Shown piece after piece: positions 53,386 through 64,000 of a stretch of DNA of 64,000 nucleotides (the stretch's first letter is position 1; every line of letters starts with the position of its first letter). The translations under genes were made by a program, and so were the position numbers. This DNA comes from Tetrahymena thermophila SB210 (taxonomy: Eukaryota > Ciliophora > Oligohymenophorea > Hymenostomatida > Tetrahymenidae): the NCBI RefSeq assembly GCF_000189635.1, contig NW_002476030.1, positions 182,458-246,457 on the forward strand, given 5' to 3'. The notes below the pieces were generated by a model. That model saw only the letters and a program-made list of their open reading frames with translations, was not told where the DNA came from and did not search any database.

Positions 53386-55956
53386 ATGGATTTTTAGGAC
53401 GAAGATTACAAATAAAATTTGATAGCAATTGAATCAGATAGTAAAATAAAAAGTGATAAAAAGAATTTATTCAAAAATTTTTGTGAAAAACATAGCAAAT
53501 AGCTAAAATATTTAAATTATAATTTAGAGTGTGGCTAGGTTCTTGTTTGTAGTAAATGCATAAAAGAGCTGAAACTCGATCAAGTATTTAAACTAAGTAA
53601 ATTCAATAAATCGGATGAATTTCAAAATATATAACAAGACAATTATGAAGTTATTTCATCTAAATTTAACAATTTATATAAAAAAATCGACTAAATGTTT
53701 TAATTTGTTCATAAATCTATCGAATAATTCTAAGAGTAGATTTATTAAAAAATATTTGACAATCTTAAAAACTAAATTTTAAAACACCAATAAAATATTT
53801 TCTTTGATATATCGGCTTCAATTAAAAGCTATTAATAAGGGATGATTAATTAAAAAGAGTTTGAAAAAGAGGTTTAAGATTATTTTTTGAAAGAAAAATA
53901 AATACCAAATGAAAATAGTAAAAGATATGAAAACATCTTTAAATTTAGCGATAAAGTTAATGTTATTTTTAAATAGCTAACAAACTAAATACAGTAAGCA
54001 AAAAATTATATTTATGAAGTTTTTGAGGATGATAAGTCATAAATTTAACTGCAAACTTTATATCAAGTAGGAATAAGTTAGAATTTCGATTTGTATAACA
54101 AAGATTTATTAATAATAAAACAATAATATTAAAATAATTTAAAGTATTTAAGTTAAAATGAAAGTTATGAGAATAATTTGATCGAAAAAAAAATAAACCC
54201 ACTTAAACCTGAAAAACTTTCTTCTATTAATGATATTCATATGATTATAACTAAAAATAAATTTGAAATTTTACCAAATTTAGTTAAGTTTTTAGCTAAA
54301 ATATTTCCATATTCCTAAAATCTGAAATTTTTAGCTATTAAAAACCATACATCGTTTGATAAAGTTGATTAAGAATAATTTGTTTCTTTCATGAAAAAGT
54401 TCTATTTCTTTGAGCTAGAAGAAATTTAATTAGAATTTAATAACTCAAAACTAATTAGAGATTTCTCTTAATATTTAAGCTTATTTTATAGTTTGTATCC
54501 TAAACTTTAAAATATAAAATTAACTATTGGTAAGTGCAATATTGTTGATTTTATCTAAAGTTTAACAGAAGGCTTAGTTTCTATAAGATAAAACTTAACA
54601 TCTTTCTAACTAAACATTAAAGTTATTTAGTCATAAAATATTGAATAAATATAAAAACTGTTTGAATAAATATTATAAGATGCAAAAAAAATACAAATTT
54701 TATCACTTAAATTCTAAAGTAATTAGAAATAAGATTGCTTTAGTTATCTTTTTTCTATAATTGTTTAGGCTTTGAAATATCATACTTAACTTTAAATATT
54801 TGAAATATCTCTTCCTTTTATTAAACAATAAATATTAGAGCATGATATGAATCTATTTAATGATATTATTTTATAACAAAAGAATTTATCTGCTATTAAA
54901 ATTAATTTTTGTAGCTATTCAAAAATTAGTTCATAATAAATAAATTAAATAATTAATTCAATAGCAACTCACTCTTGCTTAAAATCTTTGCATTTAAAAT
55001 TGACATAATCTGCCTAAGTTGACGCATAAGCTATTATCCTACTTACTAATTTTTTTAGTCAAAATAATTAAATAGAAGAATTAAAGTTAGATTTTTTTTA
55101 GATAAATCTTACAGATGAAGATGTCTACAAAAAGTTATTTGATTCAATCAAAAATTTGACAAAAATTACAAAAATTTATTTGGATTTGGGTAGCTCTTTG
55201 AATATCAGTGATATTTCTATTTATCAACTAGCGTAAAGTCTTGAATCAATTTCAAAAAAATGTAACATGAATTTATAAATTAATGAATTTTACTTAAATT
55301 TAACAAACAATTTAATTGTAACTTAATTATCTGTAAATTAATTACTCTAAAGTTTAGAGTAAGCAAAAAACCTCTAAAAATTAAAATTAAACTTTTTTAG
55401 AAACAAAAAAATTAACAGTTAACCTTTAAAGTTGCTGACAAAATATATTTCTTTAAAAAAATTTGCCTATTTAAATTAATTAAGTATTTAATTTGGCTAT
55501 TAAAAATATGATGACTCTACAGTTGCTAACTTTATTTAGGGACTTTTTTAATATGATAAATTAGAAGAAATAAGAATATATTTTGGTGCTTCTTTATTTA
55601 GTGATGAAATTTTGGAAAAACTAATATAATTAATTTTTCAAAACTAAAATTTATAAATAATCGAAATTAATCTTTTCAATTGTAATGCTTTTAACAATAG
55701 AACATTCAAATAATTATTAAGATCTATATCTTAATTATAGAATATAAAACAAGTTTATTTAGACTTTTATAGCACTAAATATCCAAATTTACAATTGCTT
55801 TCAAAACTTCTCAAATAAATTTTTGACAAATGCTTTTCATTCAATATTACTCTTTCTGAAAAAAGATTTATCAATTATTTAGAATTCATAAAAAGCTTTC
55901 AGGATTTAAATGCTAACCAAGATTTACTTTAATAAGATAATTTTAATAACGAGTGA
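53386..55956 (+). CDS. B-box-type zinc finger protein with LRR-like C-terminal half
   Basis: One exon, 856 aa, TGA stop, with many TAA/TAG Gln codons. Residues 33-58 hold C33..H36, C49 and C55..C58, a spacing like a degenerate B-box zinc finger. A Gln/Lys-rich, probably coiled-coil region follows to about residue 300. From about residue 300 to the end there are repeated Leu/Ile/Asn-rich segments of about 25-30 residues (pattern LKxLxLxLxxx, for example LKSLHLKLTQSAQ, LQKLKLNFFRN), resembling leucine-rich repeats. This layout is common in large ciliate-specific families of unknown function; ubiquitin-related or protein-binding roles are only guesses. No membrane segment or signal peptide is apparent. 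Confidence 0.8.
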
Positions 55957-56990
55957 TAGATAAAATAGAACATTTAGTTAAAATAATTATAAATTAATTG
56001 CTATTAGTAATACTTGAAATTGTAAAAATTATAATTATATTTTAATAATAAAATATATCATAAAAATTTAATGTTAATTATAAAAAATAGCTTTTCTAAT
56101 TAATTTTATATATTAATTTTTTTACTTAATGATTAAAATTTTATAATTTAATATTGATTAAACAATAAATTAATCACTAAACCACATTCATTAAAATGAT
56201 CAACTAGTAATTTTAAATTTATTTAGCATGAATTGTTACCATACTACAAATGAAAGAAGATGGTTTAAATAAGAAATATTACTGATTGATTAACCATCAA
56301 TCGAACAAACAAATACACCAATCAATCAAAAAGATTGTTTGATAGATATGTTTATTTTTTCTAATAAAGTGATTGATTCCAAATAAAAATAATGTTTTTT
56401 TGCCCTTTTGGTTGATTAAATTTTTTTAAAATAAAATATTTTTTGGTTATTAAATATAAAATAATAGGTGAAACTAATCAAACTTATTAAAAAAATTAAA
56501 TATATAATTATAAAAGTATTTTTAACTTAAACATATTTCTGTTTACTTTAATTATTATTAATATTAAATAATATACAAATTTAGAGGTTAAAAGTATTGG
56601 GGAATATATGTCTTAATTTAATCTTTAAAATTAATTATACTTTATTTACCTCTATTTAAAAAGTTCAATTATTCTTATATTTTATTATTAATGAACTTAA
56701 ATTTAATTTATCATTGAAATATTGAAATGTAAAATTAATAAAAAGGCAATTAATTTCTTTAGCATGGTATCATTTTATAGTGGATTCACATGATAATGGT
56801 TTTGTTTATTGCTTAATAGATAATTACAATGAAAAAGTTTCAAGAGGTATATGCGTTCTCAATATATTTATAATAATATACTTATCAGTAGTGACTCCCT
56901 TTAAATGTAACTTCGAAAATGTGTAATTTATTATTTAGGAAGTTTTAATGATAGCCATTTAAATTTTTGTTTCATTTTTAAGATACAAGA
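55957..56990. other. Intergenic after the B-box gene
   Basis: About 1 kb of AT-rich DNA. The stretch at about 56281-56390 is rich in GATTGATT/AATCAATC motifs in both orientations and could fold. No gene is supported. Confidence 0.5.
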
Positions 56991-57534
56991 ATGAAAGTTG
57001 TATGGATAATTGTTGCTATTAGTGGATTTTTAATAGCATACTTTACTATTTTTATTATTAAAGATCTCATAGTATCTATTTATTAATTAGTTAAATCACT
57101 AGTAATGTACATTAAAAATAAAAAGAGTAAATTTTAGGTATAACCAGCTATCTTAAAATCCTCACATGTATAACTTAACAAAAAAATGGATTAAAATATA
57201 CTTAATAATAACAATTGGATAAGAATTTAGATAATAATGAAGAAATATAATCAATTAGTATTATCTACCAAACTCCTAATGTACAAGGCCAGCCATAAAT
57301 TAATTCTTAAAAATAAATAAATTGGTAAATAAATAGAAGAAAAAGAACTCTGTTTTTTCTTAAAGCATATACAAGAGTAGTCATAGTTTATAATCTACAT
57401 AGCCAAGCAGTAAAAACATCTAAAAAGTTGAACAATAATTATCTCAAACAAATATGTATAACATAAACTAAACAAAATATTATTTTGATTCTTAGTAGAT
57501 CATATTTAATCCCGATACAGAAAGAAAAGAATGA
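56991..57534 (+). pseudogene. Possible broken gene for a small single-pass membrane protein
   Basis: An ATG at 56991 opens a frame starting with a strong membrane segment (VVWIIVAISGFLIAYFTIFI) followed by basic residues. Around 57190 the protein-like composition moves to a second frame (LDKNLDNNEEIQSISIIYQ). Around 57340 it moves to a third (SQSIYKSSHSLQSTQPSSK), which ends at TGA 57532-57534. The first frame itself stays open to about 57429. Either two indels broke a real gene, or unseen introns shift the frame, or part of this is chance. No family is recognised. Confidence 0.3.
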
Positions 57535-57660
57535 AACAAATTCAATATAAAAACGATTCTAAATATTTGTTCTTTAAAGATTATAAATGAATTTTAAAAT
57601 ATTATGATAATTAATTGATTCATTTTATTTTCTTTTTAATATAATTAATATATAGCTAAA

Positions 57661-57812
57661 TGCCATTCAAAAATTTAGTGAATTGAGATAACTATTTTTT
57701 TGAATGGCAGAGAATTTACAATCGGAGCGTTAATGGGCCAATAGGTAGAAAAAAAACATTCTACCTATCACGCCAAATTTTTTCCGCCCTCCAAACATTT
57801 CGCTTGGAGGGC
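57661..57812. other. Cluster of three perfect hairpins in a GC-richer island
   Basis: Three separate inverted repeats follow one another. TGCCATTCAAAAA (57661-57673) pairs with 57697-57709 (13 bp). ATAGGTAGAA (57741-57750) pairs with 57759-57768 (10 bp). GCCCTCCAA (57786-57794) pairs with 57804-57812 (9 bp). The last two have tight loops of 8-9 bases. The sequence between is GC-richer than anything nearby. It could be a structured non-coding RNA, a 3'-end signal or a small mobile-element remnant. No tRNA fold or known RNA family was recognised. Confidence 0.6.
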
Positions 57813-57860
57813 AATTATTAAAGTACTATATAAAAAACTTTTTAAACAAATTTTTATAAA

Positions 57861-58208
57861 TCAAAAATAATAATCGATAACATTTGAAGTTATTTAAAAA
57901 ACTCCCCACCAAATAATTCAATAATCTTATCTCAAAACCTATATTTGAATTAAAAATATAATAATAGAAGGTTGAAAGAATATTTTTTAGTTTTTTTAGA
58001 TTAATTTCAATAATAGAAGTGTACATTTAAATCCTAAATTTGAGATATAAGAATAAAAGAAAAGAATAAGAAACATCAAAAATAATAATTGATAAACATT
58101 TGAAGTTATTTAAAAAATTCTTCACAAAATAATTCAATAATCTTATCTCAAAACCTTTATTTGAATTAAAAAGAGCAATAATAGAAGGTTGAAAAAATAT
58201 CTATTAGT
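57861..58208. repeat. About 215-bp tandem duplication next to the start of the large surface-protein gene
   Basis: A block from about 57861 (TCAAAAATAATAAT..GATAA, then ATTCAATAATCTTATCTCAA) recurs from about 58076 with scattered changes. The second unit ends directly at the ATG at 58209, so it forms the proximal upstream region of that gene. Confidence 0.8.
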
Positions 58209-61200
58209 ATGAGTAAATCATTATTTACTTTGAATTTAACAGTCATAATCTTATTGTAATCAATACAAAACTTAAATGCTTAAATATGTTAAGCATTTTC
58301 TAGGCAGCACCGTAAGATTAAATTAATATTTTAATTCATTATGATATAAATTTTAAAAAACAGAGCCTAGATTTTTTTAGGAATATTATGCTGCTAATTA
58401 TTTGAAGTTGCCTAACACTAATATACTTTTGATAAACACAAAACGTTTTTAAAACGGTGTATAGTCTTAGAGTATAGTATATTACAATGATATTTCTAGT
58501 GAAATTGATAATATTGTGAATGTGGTTAAGAGTAAATTTAAATAAATAGTTTATACTTTTTTAAAACAATTTTTATTTTATTAAAGCTAAATACGTTATA
58601 TTTCAAATGGAGTATGTACTATAAAGAAATCAAATTTTAGTTCTGAATTCAGAATAGCTAATATACGCAGATCCTTATACTCTTGAATATTAATAAACAC
58701 TATCATTCGGTAATTTAGTAAGTATGCATTTCATTAAAGGATCTAATTATTGTGTCTTATAAAGTGCAACATATTTATTATATGTTGTTGACTTTATAGA
58801 AGGAAAATAAATTCTATCTTTGAATATTTCACCTTTTAATTCTGACAGTTATAATTATATTACTTCTACAAAGTTACTTTAGCTTTAAAATGGTTAGAAT
58901 TTTATAGCAGTAATTGATGAGTATGGTGCTTATACTTGGTCAATTGATTTTAAAACTTTTGAATTATCATTCAATGGATATTATTCACTATTAGGTATAA
59001 CTAATTTATTAAGTCTTTTAAAGAATAATATTTTACTCTATTTTATTTAAAAGATTATTATAGCTAAATAGATTTCCACTAGAGTTATGATATTATATTT
59101 TTAGTAGCATTTTATTTTCAAATTAATGTTTTCTAGGTCATTAATTTAAAAGCGAATTAGATAAAATTAATCTTGACTGATTGTAGATTAAATATATAAT
59201 AATTTTCATTATAAATTTCTTAAAATTTTAAAAAATAGATCTACTAAGTGGACAATTAAGTGATATTTTAGTTAGTTTAAGCTTTATAAATTCTTAAAAT
59301 AATTAAGGCAGTTTATACCTAAGCAGCAAGACATCTATTTATAGAATAGATTTAAATTTTGTCTATAATTAGAATACAAATACATTTGATTCTATTAGCT
59401 TTTCTAATATCAATCAACCTTTTACTGTTTAACTACCTGGAAATCAATATTATGATTGGTATCATTTGGAAGAAAGTCAATAATTTTTAATACCATACAG
59501 CTTTTATAGAGATATAAAATCAGCTATATTTGTTTATTCATATAGTACAAACACTTCGCTCACTCGTTTTGGTAAAAATAAAATTTCAAAAATAAATTTA
59601 CTTTAACCATTATACTATAAAACTTAAGCTATCACTTCTATAGGTTTTACAAAAACATTTAGTTTCTAACTCAATTAAGAAATATACTTTGCTGCTACTA
59701 CATATGATGAAATTTTAGTCACTAAAGATTCTCCAAGTAACCTAAAATCTATCCTTACTTATCCATTTATTACGCCAATCAAACCAAGATAAAATACATT
59801 TTTTTCTGTAAAAAACTGTAATACTTGTTATATTGCTATGCATGATGATACATACTTAGCATTTTATAAAGTAATGGACTCATCATTCACTCCTTAAGTT
59901 ATTATTTCTTTCTTCTATCTTAATCAAAAATGTTAAAGTTATTATAATTATAAAAACAGGTATACGATTTAAGTTAGTTAAATCTTGATACTAATTCAAT
60001 AAGCTTCAATATTGATCCCTACTAAGATATTAATCAAGCTATTTGGGTTATTGTAGGATTACCTTAAAAATAAAATAATGAAAATTTCTTATTTTATGCT
60101 ATAAATATTACCTCTTAATAATAGTTTAAATTGCTCTCTAATATAGTAGAAGAAAATAATCAAAATACAAGTTATGCTCTCTATTCTTAAGAAGATTAAG
60201 AAATCGTTGGAGTAGCTGTTAATGGAAGTATTTTTGTTTGGAATTCTATAGACCTTTCATTCAAATACTCAATAGGTAATCTTACAATAAAATCAAACAT
60301 AAAATTCAAAATGGGAATTAATTTCATTTTAGATGAAAATAAACTAATGAAATATCAAATCCTATCCCAACAAGTTAAAAGTTTTTTTTCATTAATTTAA
60401 AAAAAATAATAATAAAATATTTTTAAAATTATTTTATTTATTTATATATTTAAAAAATTAATTTTGATAAAAAGCGTCTAATTGTTCTGGCTCAATAATT
60501 GGTTAATTATTTCATACTGATGATTATAAATTTCTAATAATAGTTTGTGGTGATTACAGTATAATTTACTATAATTTCTCTAAAAAAACATTTTAACCAT
60601 TAATGAAACTATAGTCAAATCCATACTATTTAAATGTATTCATTAAAATTAATATGTTTGGATTTGGAGATTAAGAAAAAGGAGATGTATATTTATGGAG
60701 TTTAAATACATTTACTTAATAATTTGAATTATTTATGCATTTCCAGTCTCCTTTTTTGGCAGATTGTGGAAGTAATATTTAGTATATAGAAATGACTTAG
60801 GTTTTATTTATTTAGTATTACTATAGTAATACATTTTTCCCTATTGGATAATGTCTTTAAAATTTGCCTAGTTGTACTTAGAAATGCTAAACGTAATTTT
60901 ATTTTAATACTACTGAAACTACTGATACTAAAAGTCTATATGGGATAGGTTCTTTTGAATAGCCTTTTACAACTTCTTTGAGTATAATTTCATCTTTACT
61001 TTAAGTAAATCTCTAGATTAAAATAAATATTTTACCAAAGTATTTCTCTATTTAAAAATAATATTTTCATTTTAAAAAAAGGTTTAATAATATTTCGAAT
61101 TAATAAACGGATTTGAATTTCTAAACCTCAATATATTAGTGAGCAACTTAAATTAGATGGTATTTTACAGTGAACTGCTAACTTTGTAAGCTTTTGCATA

Positions 61201-64000
61201 AATAAATTTAACAATTTAGAGTTGGAATAAAAATCAATTAGCTTAAATTAATGTAAATTAGTTGCTCCAATTCTCGGGTCTCTTTATGCTAAACATTGAT
61301 AATATACTTATTAATTTTATTATTAGTGGCTCCTAATAAAAGTGTGGGGTCTATTTCGATGGTATTATTTCAAGTGCTACTATAGATAACATAAGTATAT
61401 CTTCAACAGATAGTACATCTGATTGCTTCTTTATTTAAATAAATAATTCTTTCTTGATTATTAAAAATATAAACATAAAAAGTTTAGATTTTTCAAATAC
61501 ATCAACATTAATAGCAATCGTTAATTCTTAATAGGTAATTTTTTAAACTGTAAATTAAAAATGAAATATTTTTATTATATTAAATAGATTGCACTTTAAA
61601 ATATTCTAATAGATAGCTGTAAATTAAGTGAAAAATTCAGTATATTAACCTAATAGAGCGATGTTAATGTTATTATTGATACTTTTATAATTTAAAATAA
61701 TCTATGCGATATAAATTAAATTTACTATCCACAATTCTCTGGTTAGCTATTTGAAGCTGGTGAATTCAATGTAGCTAATATGACAATATCCAATAATCAG
61801 TTTTGTAATTTATAGATATTCTCAACTGTCAGCACAATCTAACAAAAAAATTAAACATTTTAGTTCTAGAATATAACTATGTACAATAACTCATTTTATA
61901 CAACACACAATTATCTCTTTTTTGATGCTATTTATTCAATAAATCCTCTTCCCTAACACACTTTAAATATGAGTTATTTAAATTTCACTGATAATTCTTA
62001 CTTTCCCTCTTCTTAAGTTTAATCAGACATCTACCTCGGAATTACTTAATTAGTTCTAACTGAACAAATTTTTTCAGTTTTTATAACTGAAGTTACAGTA
62101 AAAAACCAATAAGAAATAGCATTTTGTTCATTATCCTAATCTTCTCTAGTCTCAATTAGCAATATTTCTTGCTTAAATGATAAAAAATTTTTTGATAGTT
62201 TAGTCAATAGAGAGTATGGTGGATGTTTAATTTTCAATGAAATAAAAAAGATTAGCATAACTAATCTATAATCAAGCTATATAAAAGGAATAAGTAATTC
62301 TATTTTAGTAATAAAAAATTAAGCTTACACAAATTCAGTAATAAATTTATCAAAAGTAGTTATCACAAGTTCATATTTTGAATAAAATTAAACTAACTCC
62401 TAAGCTAATCCAATTTTAATTACTTCCACTTATACTTCTAATATAACAATAAGCAACTCAATTTTTAGCTAAAATAGATTAAATGCAATTCCTAATACAT
62501 AAACTTATTCAACTTCTGCAATTCAGGCAATTAATCCATTAGGTTCAATATATTTAGTTAATAACCAATATATTAATTCAGTATCTAGTAGTATCTTTAA
62601 TTTTCAATATATAGTTGGTTTTAATATAACTATCATTAATGCTAATTGCAAGCAATCTTCATTTAATATCACAGATAATGTAACAACTTTAATATAATAA
62701 GGAGGTTGCTTAAGGGCTAAATCAAACAATTTGTAAATTCTTTCTTCAAATTTTAGTCAATCCACAGCAAGCTAAGGCTCGTTTATTTACTTAGAGAGTT
62801 TTAGTTCAGAAACAAATATTTTTATAGAAAAATCTTCATTTGTAGAAGGTTATGCTAAGAATGATGGTGGTGCATTTTACATAAATTCACAAAACTCAAA
62901 TTTAAATTTTGTGTGTAAATCATCTAACTTTAGTAATATCTATACACTTAGTTCTTATTCTTCTTCGATTTCAATAGTGTAAATTATTTTAATTTAAGAT
63001 GAAAATCGTAACTTTGTATAAATGTACGCCTGGCGCACCGCCTACTAGTGCACGGAATTTAAAAATTTTAAAAAGTTATGCACCTAGTGCGTGTTTTATA
63101 AATTTTGATTTTTTTTTGAGCACCAGGTGTGCATTTAATCAATGGATTCAATAAAAATATTTATTAACATAGAGTTATTACCATAAAATAATGAAAATTA
63201 AAAATAATATTAAATTTTTTTTTTATCAATATTCAGATAATCAGAAAATTAGAATTTATTAAACTAGATTCTATTCTATTAAGGAGAGTTAACCAATATT
63301 TTAGGCTAGGCCAACTCATATTTTTTGAATATCTAAAATTCTAATGTTACTCTTTTTAATATTCATAATAATAATTTTAACTAAACTTATCCTGATTATT
63401 TGAATCAAATAACAAAGCAATCTGACATCTAATCAGTGTCATTTTTCTAACTTTAAAAATCTATGCTCTCAATTGTTGATTGTGGATTTTAAAATTTAAT
63501 AATAAAAAATTTACATAATACTTCCCCTCTTCTAATTAATGGTATTAATACTAGTATTATAATTTAAAGATTAATAATTAAAGACTCTACGTTTTCCACA
63601 TACTTAATTAGTGTCAATTAAGGATCTCTAACAATTGAAGATTCTTAATTTATAAATATAAATTAGATATCCTCAAAACGAGTATTACAATCCTAGATTT
63701 CTCTGATAAATTCAGGAGCACTTATATCACTATATTAATCTAAATTATAAATATAATAATAAACAATATTTTAGAAAATAATTTGCATGCTATGCTTTGG
63801 CTCTATACTTTAGTTGAACTAAACACAATTTTTTATATCTGACTCTATGTTTTTAGAATCAAAAGTGATTAAAATAATTTAATATCATACAAGCTTTTAT
63901 GTAATTTAAATATTTATTTAAAAATAGGCCAATAACGGTGGTGCTATATCAATTAATGGTTTGGTTTCTAATCTTAATTATATACAAAATACTCAAATGA
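58209..64000 (+). CDS. Very large secreted/surface protein, beta-propeller-like then beta-helix-like (3' end outside window)
   Basis: Eleven exons fit: 58209-58311, 58364-58531, 58587-58994, 59054-59182, 59239-59897, 59960-60380, 60475-61004, 61082-61534, 61588-63023, 63237-63864 and 63928 to the edge; more than 1,669 residues. Phases agree throughout. The start MSKSLFTLNLTVIILLQSIQ is a signal peptide. Up to about residue 800 the sequence resembles a degenerate WD/propeller repeat set (AYTWSIDF, GSLYLSSKTSIYRID, SIFVWNSID, GDVYLWSLNTF). From about 850 there are Asn/Ser/Ile-rich short repeats (ISISSTDS, SISNISCLN, NDGGAFYIN, NNGGAISIN) typical of parallel beta-helix proteins. Ciliates have large families of such proteins, often with C-terminal membrane segments (not visible here). 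Exons 4 and 11 are the least certain. Confidence 0.7.
63022..63134. repeat. GC-rich foldback element inside intron 10 of the large gene
   Basis: ATGTACGCCTGGCGCAC (63022-63038) is an imperfect inverted repeat (13 of 17) of 63118-63134. Inside are further GCAC/GTGC motifs, including CTAGTGC twice. The GC content contrasts sharply with the surrounding intron. The inferred splice donor GT (63024-63025) lies within the left arm. It looks like a small non-autonomous mobile element or a structured intron. Confidence 0.65.

Noticed and set aside
57826-58026. Minus-strand frame of 66 codons
   Set aside because: It lies in the first unit and left edge of the 215-bp tandem duplication, and the second unit does not preserve the frame.
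1-64000. Paramecium as the source organism
   Set aside because: Paramecium shares the code but has introns of about 20-35 nt; the introns fitted here are mostly 50-340 nt.
1-64000. tRNA or rRNA genes, telomere repeats, CRISPR arrays, chromosome-breakage signals
   Set aside because: Reading both strands I found no cloverleaf with conserved arms, no C4A2-type telomere runs, no spaced direct repeats, and no copy of the Tetrahymena breakage motif.
63237-64000. Single uninterrupted last exon in the large gene
   Set aside because: The frame stays open, but splicing 63865-63927 (GTGATT..AATAG) joins SMFLESK to ANNGGAIS, which fits the beta-helix repeat better. The alternative is not excluded.

Overview
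The window reads as nuclear DNA of a ciliate, most likely an oligohymenophorean close to Tetrahymena. Base composition is extremely AT-rich. Long reading frames appear only when TAA and TAG are read as glutamine and TGA is the sole stop. The genes include kinesin-13, actin and several multi-membrane-segment proteins, and they carry AT-rich GT..AG introns. Most of these introns are about 50-340 nt, too long for Paramecium. All exon boundaries below were inferred by eye from frame, GT/AG sites and paralogue comparison.

Region 1 (1-3.4 kb): two head-to-tail minus-strand genes of the OSCA/TMEM63 (CSC1-like) mechanosensitive channel family. The left one is cut by the window edge. Region 2 (4.2-10.8 kb): two plus-strand paralogues of a multi-membrane-segment protein with a PAS-like segment and a divergent GHKL (histidine-kinase-type) ATPase domain. 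A third copy lies at 37.4-40.5 kb. All three share four exons with invariant landmarks.

Region 3 (11-36.3 kb): an array of five intact, intron-less genes for cysteine-rich surface proteins with a signal peptide and a GPI-type tail, resembling ciliate immobilization antigens. A truncated pseudogene copy lies in front. Kilobases of non-coding flank were duplicated with the genes. The array is interrupted by a minus-strand acid-ceramidase/NAAA-type amidase gene and by a decayed reverse-transcriptase fragment.

Region 4 (41.6-52.4 kb): minus-strand cytoskeletal genes: kinesin-13 (10 exons), a divergent actin (2 exons) and a long coiled-coil protein of unknown function. Region 5 (53.4-64 kb): a plus-strand B-box zinc-finger/LRR-like protein, a possibly broken small membrane-protein gene, a cluster of three hairpins, and the 5' part of a very large secreted or surface protein (beta-propeller-like, then beta-helix-like) that runs off the right edge.

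The best candidates for something undescribed are the three-member membrane/GHKL family, the foldback element that supplies a splice donor in the last gene, and the triple-hairpin island upstream of it. I see no tRNA, rRNA, CRISPR or telomere.
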